Shown: in pieces, positions 1-10,148 of the stretch
Layout of the letters: each line of letters opens with the position of its first letter
Position numbering within the stretch: the first letter of the stretch is position 1
DNA from: Colwellia sp. 1_MG-2023
GTDB taxonomy: Bacteria; Pseudomonadota; Gammaproteobacteria; Enterobacterales; Alteromonadaceae
Length of the DNA: 64,000 nucleotides
Direction of reading: 5' to 3'
Assembly: GCF_030546755.1 (NCBI RefSeq)
Contig: NZ_JAUOPE010000014.1
Coordinates: forward strand, 58,436-122,435
The notes under the pieces: model-generated
Database searches by the model: none
Told to the model about the DNA's origin: nothing
Seen by the model: the letters and a program-made list of their open reading frames with translations, nothing else
Position numbers and translations under genes: made by a program

Positions 1-1929
1 CCAGAAGATAATCCTGTTGATCTTATTATTGCGAATAATCACGATTTAAATTCTCCCTTTGTTGAAAAAATCACTTCTTTAAAACCCAGTGTCGATGCCG
101 ATTTAAAGCTTTCAAACGCAATAACTAATGCAGAAGTTGTGCTTGGTATGATGTTTGATGATGAAAAAACAACAAACTCACCGGATATAACAGACTCGCA
201 GGATATTGAACAAACTGAAAACTTATCGAGTAACATTGTTTGGGAGTTTCCGAAAAATGCAGTCAGTGATATTGCTCAATTTAATAAAGTGTTAAAAAAT
301 ATTGATGTACTAAACAAAAATGCTTCTGGCTCAGGCTTTATTAATTCTGTGCCCGAAAGTGATGGCTTTATTCGTAAAGCTTCCTTAGTGATTCAATACC
401 AAGGTAAATTATATCCATCACTCGCACTAGAGGCGGCTAGGGTGTATACCTTAAGTGATCAAATCAACACTGAAAGTGAGTTGAACAATAATCATTATTG
501 GCTGCAATCGTTGAGTTTCGGTGAGCATAAAATCCCAACCAATGAAAAAGGCCAAATACTGATCCCCTTTAAAGGGGCTCAAAAGAGTTTTACTTATATT
601 TCAGCTACTGACGTTATTGAAAATCGTGTACCAACTGAAAAACTTGAAGGCGCGGTAGCGTTTATCGGTACATCGGCGATAGGTCTGGCTGATCTTAGAG
701 CAACTTCGGTTGGTATCCAGTATCCTGGAGTTGAAGTGCATGCCAATGTTTTTGAAGGGTTAATGCACCCTGAAATTATTCCCGTTGAGCCAGATACCAC
801 TTTAGCTATCCAATTTATATTGTTGTTTATCACTGGCTTAGTATTATCATTTTTAATGAATAACCAAGGGCCAATGCGCATTTTTTATATTTGCTTTGCC
901 GCGTTATTTACGCATTTGGCATTGAATTGGTCATTATGGTTCTTTTTTAAAGTTAGTTTACCGCAATCTCAAATACTGCTTATTATTATTTGGTTAACTT
1001 TATATTTTGGTAGCGTTGGTTTTTTTCTTGAAAACTATCGTCGTAAACATATTAAAGGGGTGTTTGATCAATATGTTCCACCTGCCTATATTGATAAGTT
1101 ATTAGCAACCGGAAAGGGCATTTCATTAACGCCAGAGCGTCGTGTTATGTCAGTTTTATTTGCTGATATTCGAGACTTTACTCAATTATCAGAAAATTTT
1201 AGTCCTGATGAGCTCAGTGAATTTATTAACGAATACCTTTCTGAAAACACCCGAATTATTTTTGAAAAACAAGGTACTATTGATAAATATGTTGGCGATA
1301 TGGTGATGGCTTTTTGGAATGCTCCGCTTGATGATGAACAACATGAAGTACATGCTGTGGATACCGCACTGGCGATGATAGCTACTACACAAGCCATGTC
1401 TAAGAAGTTTAAAACACGTGGTTGGCCAGCCATAAATATTGGCGTTGGCGTTAGTACTGGTGACATGATAGTAGGCGATATGGGTTCTACTTACAGAAAA
1501 GCCTATACTGTATTAGGTGATGAGGTTAATTTAGGTTCTCGAATAGAGTCATTAACCAAATTTTATGGGGTTAGCATTTTAATTTCTGAGCAAACCTATC
1601 AGGCTGTAGTTAAGCAAGGTATGCTGTGCCGACAGGTTGATACAATCAGAGTAAAAGGTAAACAAAAACCGACGACTATTTATGAACCTATCGGTGCGAA
1701 AGAACAACAAAGTAAAGAAATGTGTTTAACTGTCGAAAAACATCACGAAGGCATTCAAGCATATTTGGCCCAAGAATGGGACACAGCAATAAATATATTT
1801 ACCGAGCTACAAAATCAACGACTGTTATCAAGCAAATTATATGATATTTATATCAATAGGATTGCAGAATTGAAGCAAAGTACTTTGAACAATGAGTGGG
1901 ATGGCACCTATAGCCATCTAACGAAATAG
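1..1929 (+). CDS. CHASE2-domain adenylate cyclase (5' partial)
   Basis: Membrane-bound class III nucleotide cyclase, probably making cAMP. The frame is open from base 1, so the start lies left of the window; 642 residues are visible. In order they show the C-terminal part of an extracytoplasmic CHASE2 sensor, three membrane helices (about 800-1030), then a cyclase domain (about 1135-1700). Metal-binding Asp residues are visible in FADIRDFT (visible residue 389) and KYVGD (433). The Lys of KYVGD and Asp of VLGDEVNL fit ATP rather than GTP specificity, and VNLGSR gives the transition-state Asn and Arg. The C-terminal tail with a WDG motif is typical of CHASE2 cyclases. The HD-GYP gene follows after 10 nt, so they are probably co-transcribed. 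The ligand is unknown. Confidence 0.93.
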   Translation, partial: PEDNPVDLIIANNHDLNSPFVEKITSLKPSVDADLKLSNAITNAEVVLGMMFDDEKTTNSPDITDSQDIEQTENLSSNIVWEFPKNAVSDIAQFNKVLKNIDVLNKNASGSGFINSVPESDGFIRKASLVIQYQGKLYPSLALEAARVYTLSDQINTESELNNNHYWLQSLSFGEHKIPTNEKGQILIPFKGAQKSFTYISATDVIENRVPTEKLEGAVAFIGTSAIGLADLRATSVGIQYPGVEVHANVFEGLMHPEIIPVEPDTTLAIQFILLFITGLVLSFLMNNQGPMRIFYICFAALFTHLALNWSLWFFFKVSLPQSQILLIIIWLTLYFGSVGFFLENYRRKHIKGVFDQYVPPAYIDKLLATGKGISLTPERRVMSVLFADIRDFTQLSENFSPDELSEFINEYLSENTRIIFEKQGTIDKYVGDMVMAFWNAPLDDEQHEVHAVDTALAMIATTQAMSKKFKTRGWPAINIGVGVSTGDMIVGDMGSTYRKAYTVLGDEVNLGSRIESLTKFYGVSILISEQTYQAVVKQGMLCRQVDTIRVKGKQKPTTIYEPIGAKEQQSKEMCLTVEKHHEGIQAYLAQEWDTAINIFTELQNQRLLSSKLYDIYINRIAELKQSTLNNEWDGTYSHLTK

Positions 1930-1939
1930 CGAGTTATTC

Positions 1940-3562
1940 ATGATAAAGAAGAATCAATATCAATCAGCCCATGAACAGTTAGTTGATATTTGTGTACAAC
2001 TTAATGGCGAAAAAGATACACATTTGCTGCTTGAGAAAATTTTATTAGCAGCTATTGATGTGTCTAATGCTGATGCGGGTACTATTTATCTAGTTAATGG
2101 TAATGAAACATTAGAGTTTCAAACGGTGATAAATAACACGCTAGGATTACATTTAGGCGGTAGTTCTAATAATCCTGTCAATTTTGCTGGTATCCCGTTA
2201 ATGATAGATGGTAAGCCCAATTCTTCCGCTATGGTGGTCAATGCAGTAACTAGTGGTAAGGTTATTAATATTGCCGACGTGTACGATACCTTACCGTTTG
2301 ATTTTAGTGCTGCAAGAAAAATGGATAAAGAAACTGGCTATCGCACTCAATCGATGCTGACGTTTCCATTAAAAGACCATGCCAATGAAATTGTTGGTGT
2401 TATTCAGTTAATTAACGCACAAAATGAAGATGGTATCGTGCCATTTTCAGAAGAGATTGAACACCAATGCCTTTCATTTGCTTCGGTTGGCGCGATTGCC
2501 TTAACAAATAAATCATTAGTAGAAAATCTAGAAGATCTCTTCCAATCCTTTATCCAAACGCTTGCCAGAGTCATTGATGAAAAATCGCCACATACTGGGG
2601 AGCATTGTAAACGAGTTCCTGAATTAACCTTAATGTTTGCTAAAGCCGTACATGAAGAAACCGTAGGTCCACTGGCATCGGTAAGGTTTTCTGAAAATGA
2701 AATGTATCAGCTTGGTATTGCGGGCTGGCTTCATGATTGTGGAAAAGTGGCGACACCCGATCATGTCATTGATAAATCAACGAAACTGCAGGCGATATTT
2801 GATCGAATTGATTATGTTTTGGCAAAGCTTGAAATTGTTAGCCGTGACATTGATATCAAATATCAACAACAAATGATTACTGCTTTGAAAGAAGGTAATG
2901 CTGAGCTATTAAAGGCATTAGAACAAGCACAAACCTCAGAGCAAGAACAACTTAATAGTGATCGAGAATTTTTACAGAGGGTCAACATTGGCGGCGAATT
3001 TTTACACGATGAAGATGAAGCGCGGATTTTAACAATTGCAAAGCAATATAATATTCGTATTAACGGCGTTCTACAGCCGTTATTAACTGAAGATGAAAGT
3101 TATAATTTGCGTATTAAACGTGGCACATTAAATACCGAAGAACGTTTAGTTATTCAACGACATATGGATGTAACCCTTGATATTTTAGAAGGCTTGCCAT
3201 TTCCAAAACATATGCAAAATGTTGCTGAATATGCACTAGGTCATCATGAAACCATGGATGGCAAAGGTTACCCTAGAGGTTTAACCAAAGAGCAATTATC
3301 GGTTCCGGCAAGAATAATGGCGTTAGCCGATATCTTTGAGGCACTTTCTTCAGCAGATAGACCTTATAAGAAAGCGAAACAAGTGAGCGAATGTTTAACT
3401 ATTATGGGAAATATGGTGAAAAGAAATTGTTTAGATCCTGATTTATTCGATATCTTTGTTCATTCAAAAGTGTATGAAACCTATATCAATAAGTTTTCAT
3501 CTCCTGAGCAAATAGATGACTTTGATCTTGCTGATATTCCTGGCTTAAGTCGTTTAGAATAA
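1940..3562 (+). CDS. GAF and HD-GYP domain cyclic-di-GMP phosphodiesterase
   Basis: Cytoplasmic 540-residue protein predicted to hydrolyse c-di-GMP. An N-terminal GAF domain (about 20-175) would bind a small ligand or respond to another signal. The C-terminal HD-GYP domain carries the metal-binding HDCGK motif (about 264-268) and a complete HHETMDGKGYP motif (about 435-445), so it should be catalytically active. A long charged helical stretch lies between the HD part and the GYP part (about 290-360). The ATG start lies 10 nt after the cyclase stop with only a weak GAG ribosome site, which suggests translational coupling. The pairing with an adenylate cyclase hints at cross-talk between cAMP and c-di-GMP; that link is inference. 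Confidence 0.94.
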   Translation: MIKKNQYQSAHEQLVDICVQLNGEKDTHLLLEKILLAAIDVSNADAGTIYLVNGNETLEFQTVINNTLGLHLGGSSNNPVNFAGIPLMIDGKPNSSAMVVNAVTSGKVINIADVYDTLPFDFSAARKMDKETGYRTQSMLTFPLKDHANEIVGVIQLINAQNEDGIVPFSEEIEHQCLSFASVGAIALTNKSLVENLEDLFQSFIQTLARVIDEKSPHTGEHCKRVPELTLMFAKAVHEETVGPLASVRFSENEMYQLGIAGWLHDCGKVATPDHVIDKSTKLQAIFDRIDYVLAKLEIVSRDIDIKYQQQMITALKEGNAELLKALEQAQTSEQEQLNSDREFLQRVNIGGEFLHDEDEARILTIAKQYNIRINGVLQPLLTEDESYNLRIKRGTLNTEERLVIQRHMDVTLDILEGLPFPKHMQNVAEYALGHHETMDGKGYPRGLTKEQLSVPARIMALADIFEALSSADRPYKKAKQVSECLTIMGNMVKRNCLDPDLFDIFVHSKVYETYINKFSSPEQIDDFDLADIPGLSRLE

Positions 3563-3621
3563 CTGTCTATCTGTAAGTGGAAGTGTAACTGTAACTGCTT
3601 GATAAATTAATTTAGATTCAG

Positions 3622-3656
3622 TTCTTAGGTCTCAGGTCTCAGTTCTGAGTTCTGAG
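3622..3656. repeat. heptameric tandem repeat
   Basis: Five head-to-tail 7-bp units are seen: TTCTTAG, GTCTCAG, GTCTCAG, TTCTGAG, TTCTGAG. They lie between the HD-GYP stop and its terminator. Function is unknown; similar short heptamer arrays occur in intergenic DNA of marine gammaproteobacteria. Confidence 0.75.
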
Positions 3657-3670
3657 TTTAAGTGAATCAA

Positions 3671-3700
3671 AAAATGCCAGTAACTTTACTGGCATTTTTA
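3671..3700 (+). terminator. Rho-independent terminator after the HD-GYP gene
   Basis: Inverted repeat AAAATGCCAGT / ACTGGCATTTT followed by a T run. The rest of the 337-nt gap before lolC holds the heptamer array, this hairpin, a short degenerate open frame on the minus strand (3742-3849), and AT-rich DNA that must contain the lolCDE promoter; I cannot place that promoter with confidence. Confidence 0.85.
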
Positions 3701-3899
3701 TGGTTTTATCGATTTAACAATCAGTTAGCTATTTTTTGTTGCTAAGGCCCAATATGCATCGCATCGCCTGCGTTAACGCCAATGGTTTTATTAATCTCAT
3801 CAAACGAATAATTCGTTAATGAATGTTGGTTTGTGATATGCTTTTGCAATTAAAAATTTGTATTAAAAACACAACGTTAATAAAGTAAAAGATTACTCA

Positions 3900-5135
3900 A
3901 TGTTTCATCCTGTTAGTTTTTTTATTGGTCTTCGTTATAGTAGAAGCAGAAATCCTTCTGGTTTCGTTTCCTTTATTACCTTTTTTTCAATTATTGGTAT
4001 TTTACTTGGCGTTGCAGCACTTATCACGGTTGTTTCGGTGATGAATGGTTTTGAAGGCGAACTTAAAAAACGAATTTTAGGTATAGTGCCCCATGTTATT
4101 GTTAGTGATAAACAAGATAATCAGCCCATTAAGCAATGGCAAACCGTTAAACAGCAACTGTCAATCCTTCCTCATGTTGAACGTGTCACCCCTATTATTG
4201 AAAATGAAGCGTTAGTTTTATCGAATAGCACATTACAAGGTGTGAAAGTACAAGGTGTTTTTCCTAAGCAAGAAAATCAAAACCTTGTTAGTCAAAGTAT
4301 GATTACTGGCGATTTTTTATCGTTAGAAAAATCCCCTTATTCTGTGGTAATTGGTCAAGCTTTAGCGCGTAAGTTAGGCGTAGTTTTTGGCGATAAAATA
4401 AGGGTTGTTTTACCGAATAAAACCACGTTTACTCCCATGGGGCGCATTCCTGTGCAACGCACCTTTACTGTAGTTGGCTTGTTTAATATCGGCTCACAAG
4501 TGGATGATAGTGTGGTATATGTCCATGGCCGTGATTTGGCGAAATTATTACGAAAGAAAGCTGATGAAATCAGCCAGTTAAGGTTATATTTAGATGATGC
4601 GTTTCGGGCGAAACAAGTGGTCAATAATATTCCCCCTTCGTTAAGTCAGTTTAATTTCACAATCTGGAATGAGAGCCAAGGGGTGTTATTTTCTGCCGTT
4701 AAAATGGAGAAAAATATGATGTGGTTGATGTTAAGTTTAATCATCGCTGTGGCTGCATTTAATATTGTTTCTGCGTTAGTGATGGTGGTCATTGATAAAC
4801 AAGGTGAAATTGCAATATTACAAACCTTTGGCATGAACAGAGCTGGCATCGTCAAAATATTTATCAGTCAAGGGGTTATCAATGGAGTCTGGGGTGTTGC
4901 CTTAGGTACGATAGCGGGAGTCTTCATCACCTTGAATTTAAATACCTTACTATCGTTTCTAGATATGAATGTGTTAGGGGCGGGGTATACTTCACAAGCA
5001 TTACCCGTAGATTTACAAGTTAATCATGTCATTATTATTGCTTGTTCAGCATTGTTAATGAGTTTTTTAGCGACTTTATATCCGGCGTTTCGAGCGTCAA
5101 ATACTCAACCTGCCGAGGTACTTCGTAATGAGTAA
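3900..5135 (+). CDS. lolC: lipoprotein-releasing ABC transporter permease LolC
   Basis: Inner-membrane permease of the LolCDE complex, which extracts mature outer-membrane lipoproteins from the inner membrane and hands them to LolA. The 411 residues have the family layout: the N-terminal signature [10 protein letters not shown] and VVSVMNGFE beside a first membrane helix (about 22-48), a large periplasmic MacB-like domain, then three C-terminal helices (about 270-400). It is named LolC by first position in the operon and by resemblance of its N-terminus to E. coli LolC. Its last 8 nt overlap lolD, so translation is coupled. Confidence 0.95.
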   Translation: MFHPVSFFIGLRYSRSRNPSGFVSFITFFSIIGILLGVAALITVVSVMNGFEGELKKRILGIVPHVIVSDKQDNQPIKQWQTVKQQLSILPHVERVTPIIENEALVLSNSTLQGVKVQGVFPKQENQNLVSQSMITGDFLSLEKSPYSVVIGQALARKLGVVFGDKIRVVLPNKTTFTPMGRIPVQRTFTVVGLFNIGSQVDDSVVYVHGRDLAKLLRKKADEISQLRLYLDDAFRAKQVVNNIPPSLSQFNFTIWNESQGVLFSAVKMEKNMMWLMLSLIIAVAAFNIVSALVMVVIDKQGEIAILQTFGMNRAGIVKIFISQGVINGVWGVALGTIAGVFITLNLNTLLSFLDMNVLGAGYTSQALPVDLQVNHVIIIACSALLMSFLATLYPAFRASNTQPAEVLRNE

Positions 5136-5817
5136 TGGTTTACATTGTAATCAATTAAGAAAATCCTATTTCCAAGGGAAAGTAGAAACACCTGTTTTAC
5201 ATGGTCTTGATTTAACGGTTAAAAAAGGTGAATTACTGGCAATTGTAGGCAGTTCAGGTTGTGGTAAAAGTACCTTTTTACATTTAGCGGGAGGTTTAGA
5301 TACTCCTACCTCTGGTGAGGTATTTATTAATGATATTAATATTCACCAGCTTTCGGATAAAGAAAAAGCGGCTTTTCGCAATCAGCATATTGGCTTTATT
5401 TATCAGTTTCATCATTTAATGATGGAGTTTTCTGCCCTTGAAAATGTCGCTATGCCTTTATTAATTAGAGGAGATAGTGTTAAAACCGCACAAGCTTTAG
5501 CGAACACTATGTTGGAAAAAGTTGGCTTGGCGCATCGTAGTCATCATCGTCCTGCTGAATTATCTGGTGGAGAAAGGCAACGCGTTGCTATTGCCAGAGC
5601 ACTGGTTACAGAGCCAGCCTTAGTTCTGGCAGATGAACCCACAGGTAATTTAGATTTTGATACGGCTGAGCAAATTTATCAGTTATTAAAAGAGCTTAAT
5701 AATACAGTACAAACCAGTTTTGTTATTGTTACTCATGATTTAACCTTAGCGGCAAAAATGGATCGTCAACTGCAACTCGATCACGGCCAACTTAAACCAT
5801 TAGCGGATAGCGAATAA
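5128..5817 (+). CDS. lolD: lipoprotein-releasing ABC transporter ATPase LolD
   Basis: Cytoplasmic ATPase that powers LolCDE. The 229-residue protein has Walker [10 protein letters not shown] (about 42-50), signature LSGGERQ, Walker [13 protein letters not shown] and the switch His in VTHD, all intact. The ATG lies inside the 3' end of lolC (8-nt overlap) and the stop codon shares one base with the lolE start, so the three genes form a tightly coupled unit. Confidence 0.97.
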   Translation: MSNGLHCNQLRKSYFQGKVETPVLHGLDLTVKKGELLAIVGSSGCGKSTFLHLAGGLDTPTSGEVFINDINIHQLSDKEKAAFRNQHIGFIYQFHHLMMEFSALENVAMPLLIRGDSVKTAQALANTMLEKVGLAHRSHHRPAELSGGERQRVAIARALVTEPALVLADEPTGNLDFDTAEQIYQLLKELNNTVQTSFVIVTHDLTLAAKMDRQLQLDHGQLKPLADSE

Positions 5818-7073
5818 TGTTTAAGCCGTTAAGTGTTTTTTTAGGGGTAAGATATATTGCCAATCGACAAGGTAAAGGCTTTACCTCGTTTATTTCAGCC
5901 TCGTCAACACTTGGCATTACTTTAGGTGTTATGATTTTAATTTTAGTGCTTTCCGCCATGAACGGTTTTGAGAGAGTATTGGCTCAGCATCTACTCTCTA
6001 TCGTGCCGCACAGTGAATTAATTTCTGTGAATGAGCCGATGGAAGATTGGCAAGCCGTTATTGAGCAAATTAATAAAAACCCTGAAGTAATTGGCGCAGC
6101 ACCTGTGATCAAAATGCAAGGCATGATGCAAAAAGGAGCTAATTTAAAAGGGTTAGAATTAAGAGGGGTAGATCCGCAACTAGAATTAACCGTTTCAAGT
6201 ATTGGTGATTATATTTCTGAAGGCAATTGGCAAGATTTAAACCAAGAAAACAGCGTAGTGATAGGCGCAGGAATCGCTAAAAAGCTAAATCTTGAGCTTG
6301 GTGATACCGTACAAATGCTTTTGCCTCCATTAAAACGGGGTAAGCAAACGAATCAACAAATTAGTGCGCTAACAAAACGAAATTTAACTATCGTAGGAGT
6401 GTTTAAATTTGGTGGTGAAATAGACAGTAATCAAGCCTATGTGTCTTTAAAACTAGCCAGTGATATTCTTCATTTTCAACAAGGAGAAGTACAAGGCATT
6501 CGGTTGAAAGTGAATGATGTTTTTAATGCGCCACTAATCGCACGAAATGTTGCTTATACCCTTGATAGTTATTTATATATTTATGATTGGACACGCACGC
6601 AAGGTCATTTATATAACGATATTCAATTGGTTCGTATGGTGATGTTTGTGGTGTTAGTTTTGGTGATAGCGGTGGCGAGTTTTAATATCGTTTCAACTTT
6701 GATCATGTCGGTAAATGAGAAAAAAAGTGATATTGCTATCTTAAAAACCATGGGGGCAAGTTCATCTACCATTATGTTAACGTTTATTTTACAAGGCATT
6801 ACCAATGGTTTACTTGGTTGTGTTGTCGGTGGTGGTTTAGGAGTCTATTTAGCTAAAAATTTAACCGAATTCTCGACGGCGATTGAAAACTTTATCGGCG
6901 TAAAATTCTTATCAGGTGATGTTTATTTTATCGACTTCTTACCTACTTATGTCAATCAAAGTGATGTGGTTGTTACTATTTCAACGGCATTATTTTTGAC
7001 TTTTATTGCGACACTTTATCCGGCATGGCGTGCCACGAAAGTAGATCCTGCGCAAGTGCTTGGCCAACTTTAA
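5817..7073 (+). CDS. lolE: lipoprotein-releasing ABC transporter permease LolE
   Basis: Second permease of LolCDE, 418 residues. It has the same plan as the first: GVRYIANRQ and LSAMNGFER around the first membrane helix, a periplasmic domain (about 50-270), then three helices with the conserved coupling region KKSDIAILKTMG. Unlike Pseudomonas-type systems, which can use one LolF permease, this operon keeps two distinct permeases. The TAATG overlap with lolD implies translational coupling. LolC/LolE naming follows gene order and could be swapped without changing the biology. Confidence 0.95.
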   Translation: MFKPLSVFLGVRYIANRQGKGFTSFISASSTLGITLGVMILILVLSAMNGFERVLAQHLLSIVPHSELISVNEPMEDWQAVIEQINKNPEVIGAAPVIKMQGMMQKGANLKGLELRGVDPQLELTVSSIGDYISEGNWQDLNQENSVVIGAGIAKKLNLELGDTVQMLLPPLKRGKQTNQQISALTKRNLTIVGVFKFGGEIDSNQAYVSLKLASDILHFQQGEVQGIRLKVNDVFNAPLIARNVAYTLDSYLYIYDWTRTQGHLYNDIQLVRMVMFVVLVLVIAVASFNIVSTLIMSVNEKKSDIAILKTMGASSSTIMLTFILQGITNGLLGCVVGGGLGVYLAKNLTEFSTAIENFIGVKFLSGDVYFIDFLPTYVNQSDVVVTISTALFLTFIATLYPAWRATKVDPAQVLGQL

Positions 7074-7109
7074 TTCATTTCACCTAATTGCGTTCGCTTT
7101 AAGAAAGAA

Positions 7110-7152
7110 AAAGCCATATTCCTCAAAGAGCTGGGTGAGTGAATATGGCTTT
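7110..7152. terminator. bidirectional terminator between lolE and the collagenase
   Basis: A 12-bp stem AAAGCCATATTC / GAATATGGCTTT with a 19-nt loop that can fold further. On the minus strand it is followed by a strong T-rich tract, so it best serves the collagenase, but it lies between convergent genes and probably also stops lolCDE. Confidence 0.8.
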
Positions 7153-7214
7153 ACTGATCAAGTTACTAAGTTACTAGGTGGTTAAGTTAACTTTAGACTA
7201 ATAACTGAACCGTT

Positions 7215-10028
7215 TTACTGACAACCACTGGTATCGTATCGCACGACTAAAGATGCATTTTCAGCATCACCCGAAACTTTAATATATCCCCAGTATTGTG
7301 TTAAATTCGTTAAATAAATACATTCGTTGTTACCTGGGTTTGCTGAAGCGCCATCGTTATTAGTACCATTTGGCCAGCCGGTATTACTAAACTCAATATC
7401 TAAATTATTTCTGCCATGACCGGTGATAATTGCGATACTGTTGTGGGCATTAACATCACTCACACTTAACCAGATATTTGCTGCATTACCTAAACACACG
7501 GCTTGATCTGCTTCAACTCTACCGCTGGTGATAGGCGATTGCGTCGCACAGGCATCAATAATAGTCGTGGTGCTTGGTGCTTCAAAGCTTGCCATTAAAT
7601 AGGTTTGATAAGCATTGTAGCCACGGATCATTACGTAATAAATGCCTGATTGTGTGTTATCCATGATACAGCTTTCTAAATTACCGCCTTGATATGGTCG
7701 ACAGTCATAATCTGACGTCGTAGGCGCGCTGCCAAATTTCACATACATATCGGCATCACCTGTTCCGCCTGATGTATCAAAACGTAAGCTGGTAGCACCG
7801 GCAGGTACATTAATGGTGAAAAGTGATTCTGATCCTTCGTCACCTGAAATATTTAACCACGCTTTATTAATTAACACATTACTGGTATTACTATCGGTGA
7901 TTGCTGCCGTTGTTGAGTCAGTATGTGCTGCACCATTATTATCAGTAACGGTCAGTGAAACGGTATAATTACCAATACTGCTATAACTATGGCTAGGATT
8001 AGCTAAAGTACTTGTTGAGCCGTCACCAAAGTTCCATAAATAACTGTCAATGGTACCGTCTGTATCTGTTGAGCCTTGGCTTGAAAAGTCGATTGATTGA
8101 TTAACTGTGCCACTGTATGCGCCATTAGATGATGCGGTTGGTGCTATATTATCGCTTGGGTTATTGCTTAACCCTTGTGTCCAGTTGGTAAATTCAATAC
8201 TGTAGTTTGCCGCCCAAGTATTGATTCTATTTTTGTACGCACTCCAATTTCCTGCTCTGGTTTCTGCTATCATTGCTTTAACTTCGGTAAAATGATTTTC
8301 AAACATAAAGCGAACGGCTAAATAACCCCAGCGATAAATTCTGTCTTGATCAAAACCGTCGTAATTGGTGGCAAACACTTGTGCTAAGCTATAAGTTGAA
8401 CCATCAAAAATGGTATCGATAGCCGCTGGGTTATTGTTTTGTTTTGAAATATATTCAGCAATACCTTCAGACCACCAAACAACGTCTTCCGTTGGCGTTG
8501 AAAAATCACCATATAAATCAAAACGACCGTCAAGGTAATGCACATATTCGTGTTCTAAATTCCACACATAATGGTCAGGCTCTGCGTAACTGGCTTCGTA
8601 TGCAATAAAGTTGGGAATATTATTCACATTTGAAGGATCGCCTTCTAAATACATACCACCGTTGTTAGTGTTGATGCCAAATAAATGACCGGCGTATTTT
8701 CCATAATCATTTGAGCTATCAAAAATATTTACTTGAAGCTGCGAATTGTTGTCTCCGGGAATCGGCGTATTGTTAGTTTGTAAACTGCTGTGGAAAAAGC
8801 TTTCTTCGGCGGCCATGGTTTGACAAGCAGAAGTTTGTTGAATGCTTGTTAAGTTTTGCGAACGAATTTTTATTGTCGGACTACAAACGTGCAATTGTGA
8901 CAATGCTTGTGCTTCAAGTTGATCAATATAGCCACAAATATTAAAACTACTACAATCGCCATAATAGGTTGCAGTATCAGCAGCGCCTAACCAAATTGCA
9001 TCGCCATAGCCATAAAGTTGGTAATTAGCATTAAATACTGCCGATAGAGCTGTGTTGACATTGGTTTGAATCGTGCCGTTATACATTTTTAATCGACCTA
9101 ACTCTCGTGCGGCATTCGCAGCTAAATATTCAGCATCGCTATTAACCATCCATTCTTGTAAAACAAAATCTTTTAGCAAAGTCACTAATTCACTGTCATT
9201 CGCTACTAAGTTGGTAAAGTTGTTATTATATTGGCCGCGAAACAAAATAGTAAAAATGCCATTGACCGCGCCACGCATATACCATTTATCCGCGTAGGAT
9301 TGATCCCAACGAGCCAACCATTCTTTCACAACCGGTAAATAAACATCCTGCTGCTCAGAGCTATCCATGGTGATAATTACTTCAGAAAGCGTTTTACCAT
9401 GGGCGTCATTGTTTTGATAAAAATTAGCATTGTTAACAAATGCATCGATTGCATCTTTTACCGAAGCAGTCACCCAAGAGGCTAACGTGACGTTGTCGTT
9501 ATAAAATTCTACGTAATAACCGGCACGTAGATATAAAAACAAGGCTTCAATATCAGCATCACCGCCGCCATTATAGTTATCAGATAATGTTTTTACATGG
9601 TTGGCAACGGCCACCATATTCTCTGATGTAAAAGCATTCATTTGGATGTTTTCAGACGCTGTAAACAGATCATTAACGCAATTTACCCCTTGGCTTTTGA
9701 GCTGAGAGATTAAGTTATTACTGTTACTTGTTGAAAACTGACTTAAATCACAGCCTGTAGCGTTTGCTGTTTGATTAGCTTTAAGATTATCTTGCGATGT
9801 ATTGTTTTTATAATGGTGAGGGGGGCTATCTATTGGTTTAAATTTATGGGGCTCAACTTGATATTTTGACTTTTTAGTCGGTGCTTTCTCGTTTATTTTT
9901 TCATGAATCCCATGGTGATGCTGCGCGATTTGAGGTGCTTTTTGTGGCGGCTTATTCACTTGGCTTGCATTGGTATTTGCACCAACTAGCAAGAGACTCG
10001 TTGCTAACATTATTTTATTTATCATCAT
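7215..10028 (-). CDS. secreted M9-family collagenase with PKD and PPC domains
   Basis: Predicted extracellular zinc metalloprotease of the microbial collagenase family, 937 residues. It has a signal peptide (about 1-22), a His/Lys-rich linker, a collagenase activator region, and the catalytic domain with HEYVH (about 489-493) and the downstream Glu ligand in GIAEY (about 520). A PKD domain follows (about 620-710, with NFGDGS), then a PPC domain (about 715-810) and a further ~110-residue C-terminal module with Cys residues, probably PPC-like. PKD and PPC modules usually bind collagen or assist secretion. The ATG is preceded by AGAAGG. It sits alone between lolCDE and the DUF2062/comEC block. 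True collagenolysis versus gelatinase or peptidase activity cannot be told from sequence. Confidence 0.92.
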   Translation of the reverse strand: MMINKIMLATSLLLVGANTNASQVNKPPQKAPQIAQHHHGIHEKINEKAPTKKSKYQVEPHKFKPIDSPPHHYKNNTSQDNLKANQTANATGCDLSQFSTSNSNNLISQLKSQGVNCVNDLFTASENIQMNAFTSENMVAVANHVKTLSDNYNGGGDADIEALFLYLRAGYYVEFYNDNVTLASWVTASVKDAIDAFVNNANFYQNNDAHGKTLSEVIITMDSSEQQDVYLPVVKEWLARWDQSYADKWYMRGAVNGIFTILFRGQYNNNFTNLVANDSELVTLLKDFVLQEWMVNSDAEYLAANAARELGRLKMYNGTIQTNVNTALSAVFNANYQLYGYGDAIWLGAADTATYYGDCSSFNICGYIDQLEAQALSQLHVCSPTIKIRSQNLTSIQQTSACQTMAAEESFFHSSLQTNNTPIPGDNNSQLQVNIFDSSNDYGKYAGHLFGINTNNGGMYLEGDPSNVNNIPNFIAYEASYAEPDHYVWNLEHEYVHYLDGRFDLYGDFSTPTEDVVWWSEGIAEYISKQNNNPAAIDTIFDGSTYSLAQVFATNYDGFDQDRIYRWGYLAVRFMFENHFTEVKAMIAETRAGNWSAYKNRINTWAANYSIEFTNWTQGLSNNPSDNIAPTASSNGAYSGTVNQSIDFSSQGSTDTDGTIDSYLWNFGDGSTSTLANPSHSYSSIGNYTVSLTVTDNNGAAHTDSTTAAITDSNTSNVLINKAWLNISGDEGSESLFTINVPAGATSLRFDTSGGTGDADMYVKFGSAPTTSDYDCRPYQGGNLESCIMDNTQSGIYYVMIRGYNAYQTYLMASFEAPSTTTIIDACATQSPITSGRVEADQAVCLGNAANIWLSVSDVNAHNSIAIITGHGRNNLDIEFSNTGWPNGTNNDGASANPGNNECIYLTNLTQYWGYIKVSGDAENASLVVRYDTSGCQ

Positions 10029-10148
10029 TTAACCTTCTATTTTTTTATAGTTATTAAGTACATCTTCTATCGAGTTATCTTTGTAAACAGATATCGAAAA
10101 ATTAATTTGTTTAATAAATGTACTGCCGATAAATTACTATATTTTTAA

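Noticed and set aside
594..881. Minus-strand 95-codon frame inside the cyclase gene
   Set aside because: Antisense shadow of a well-supported coding region; no ribosome site or recognisable domain.
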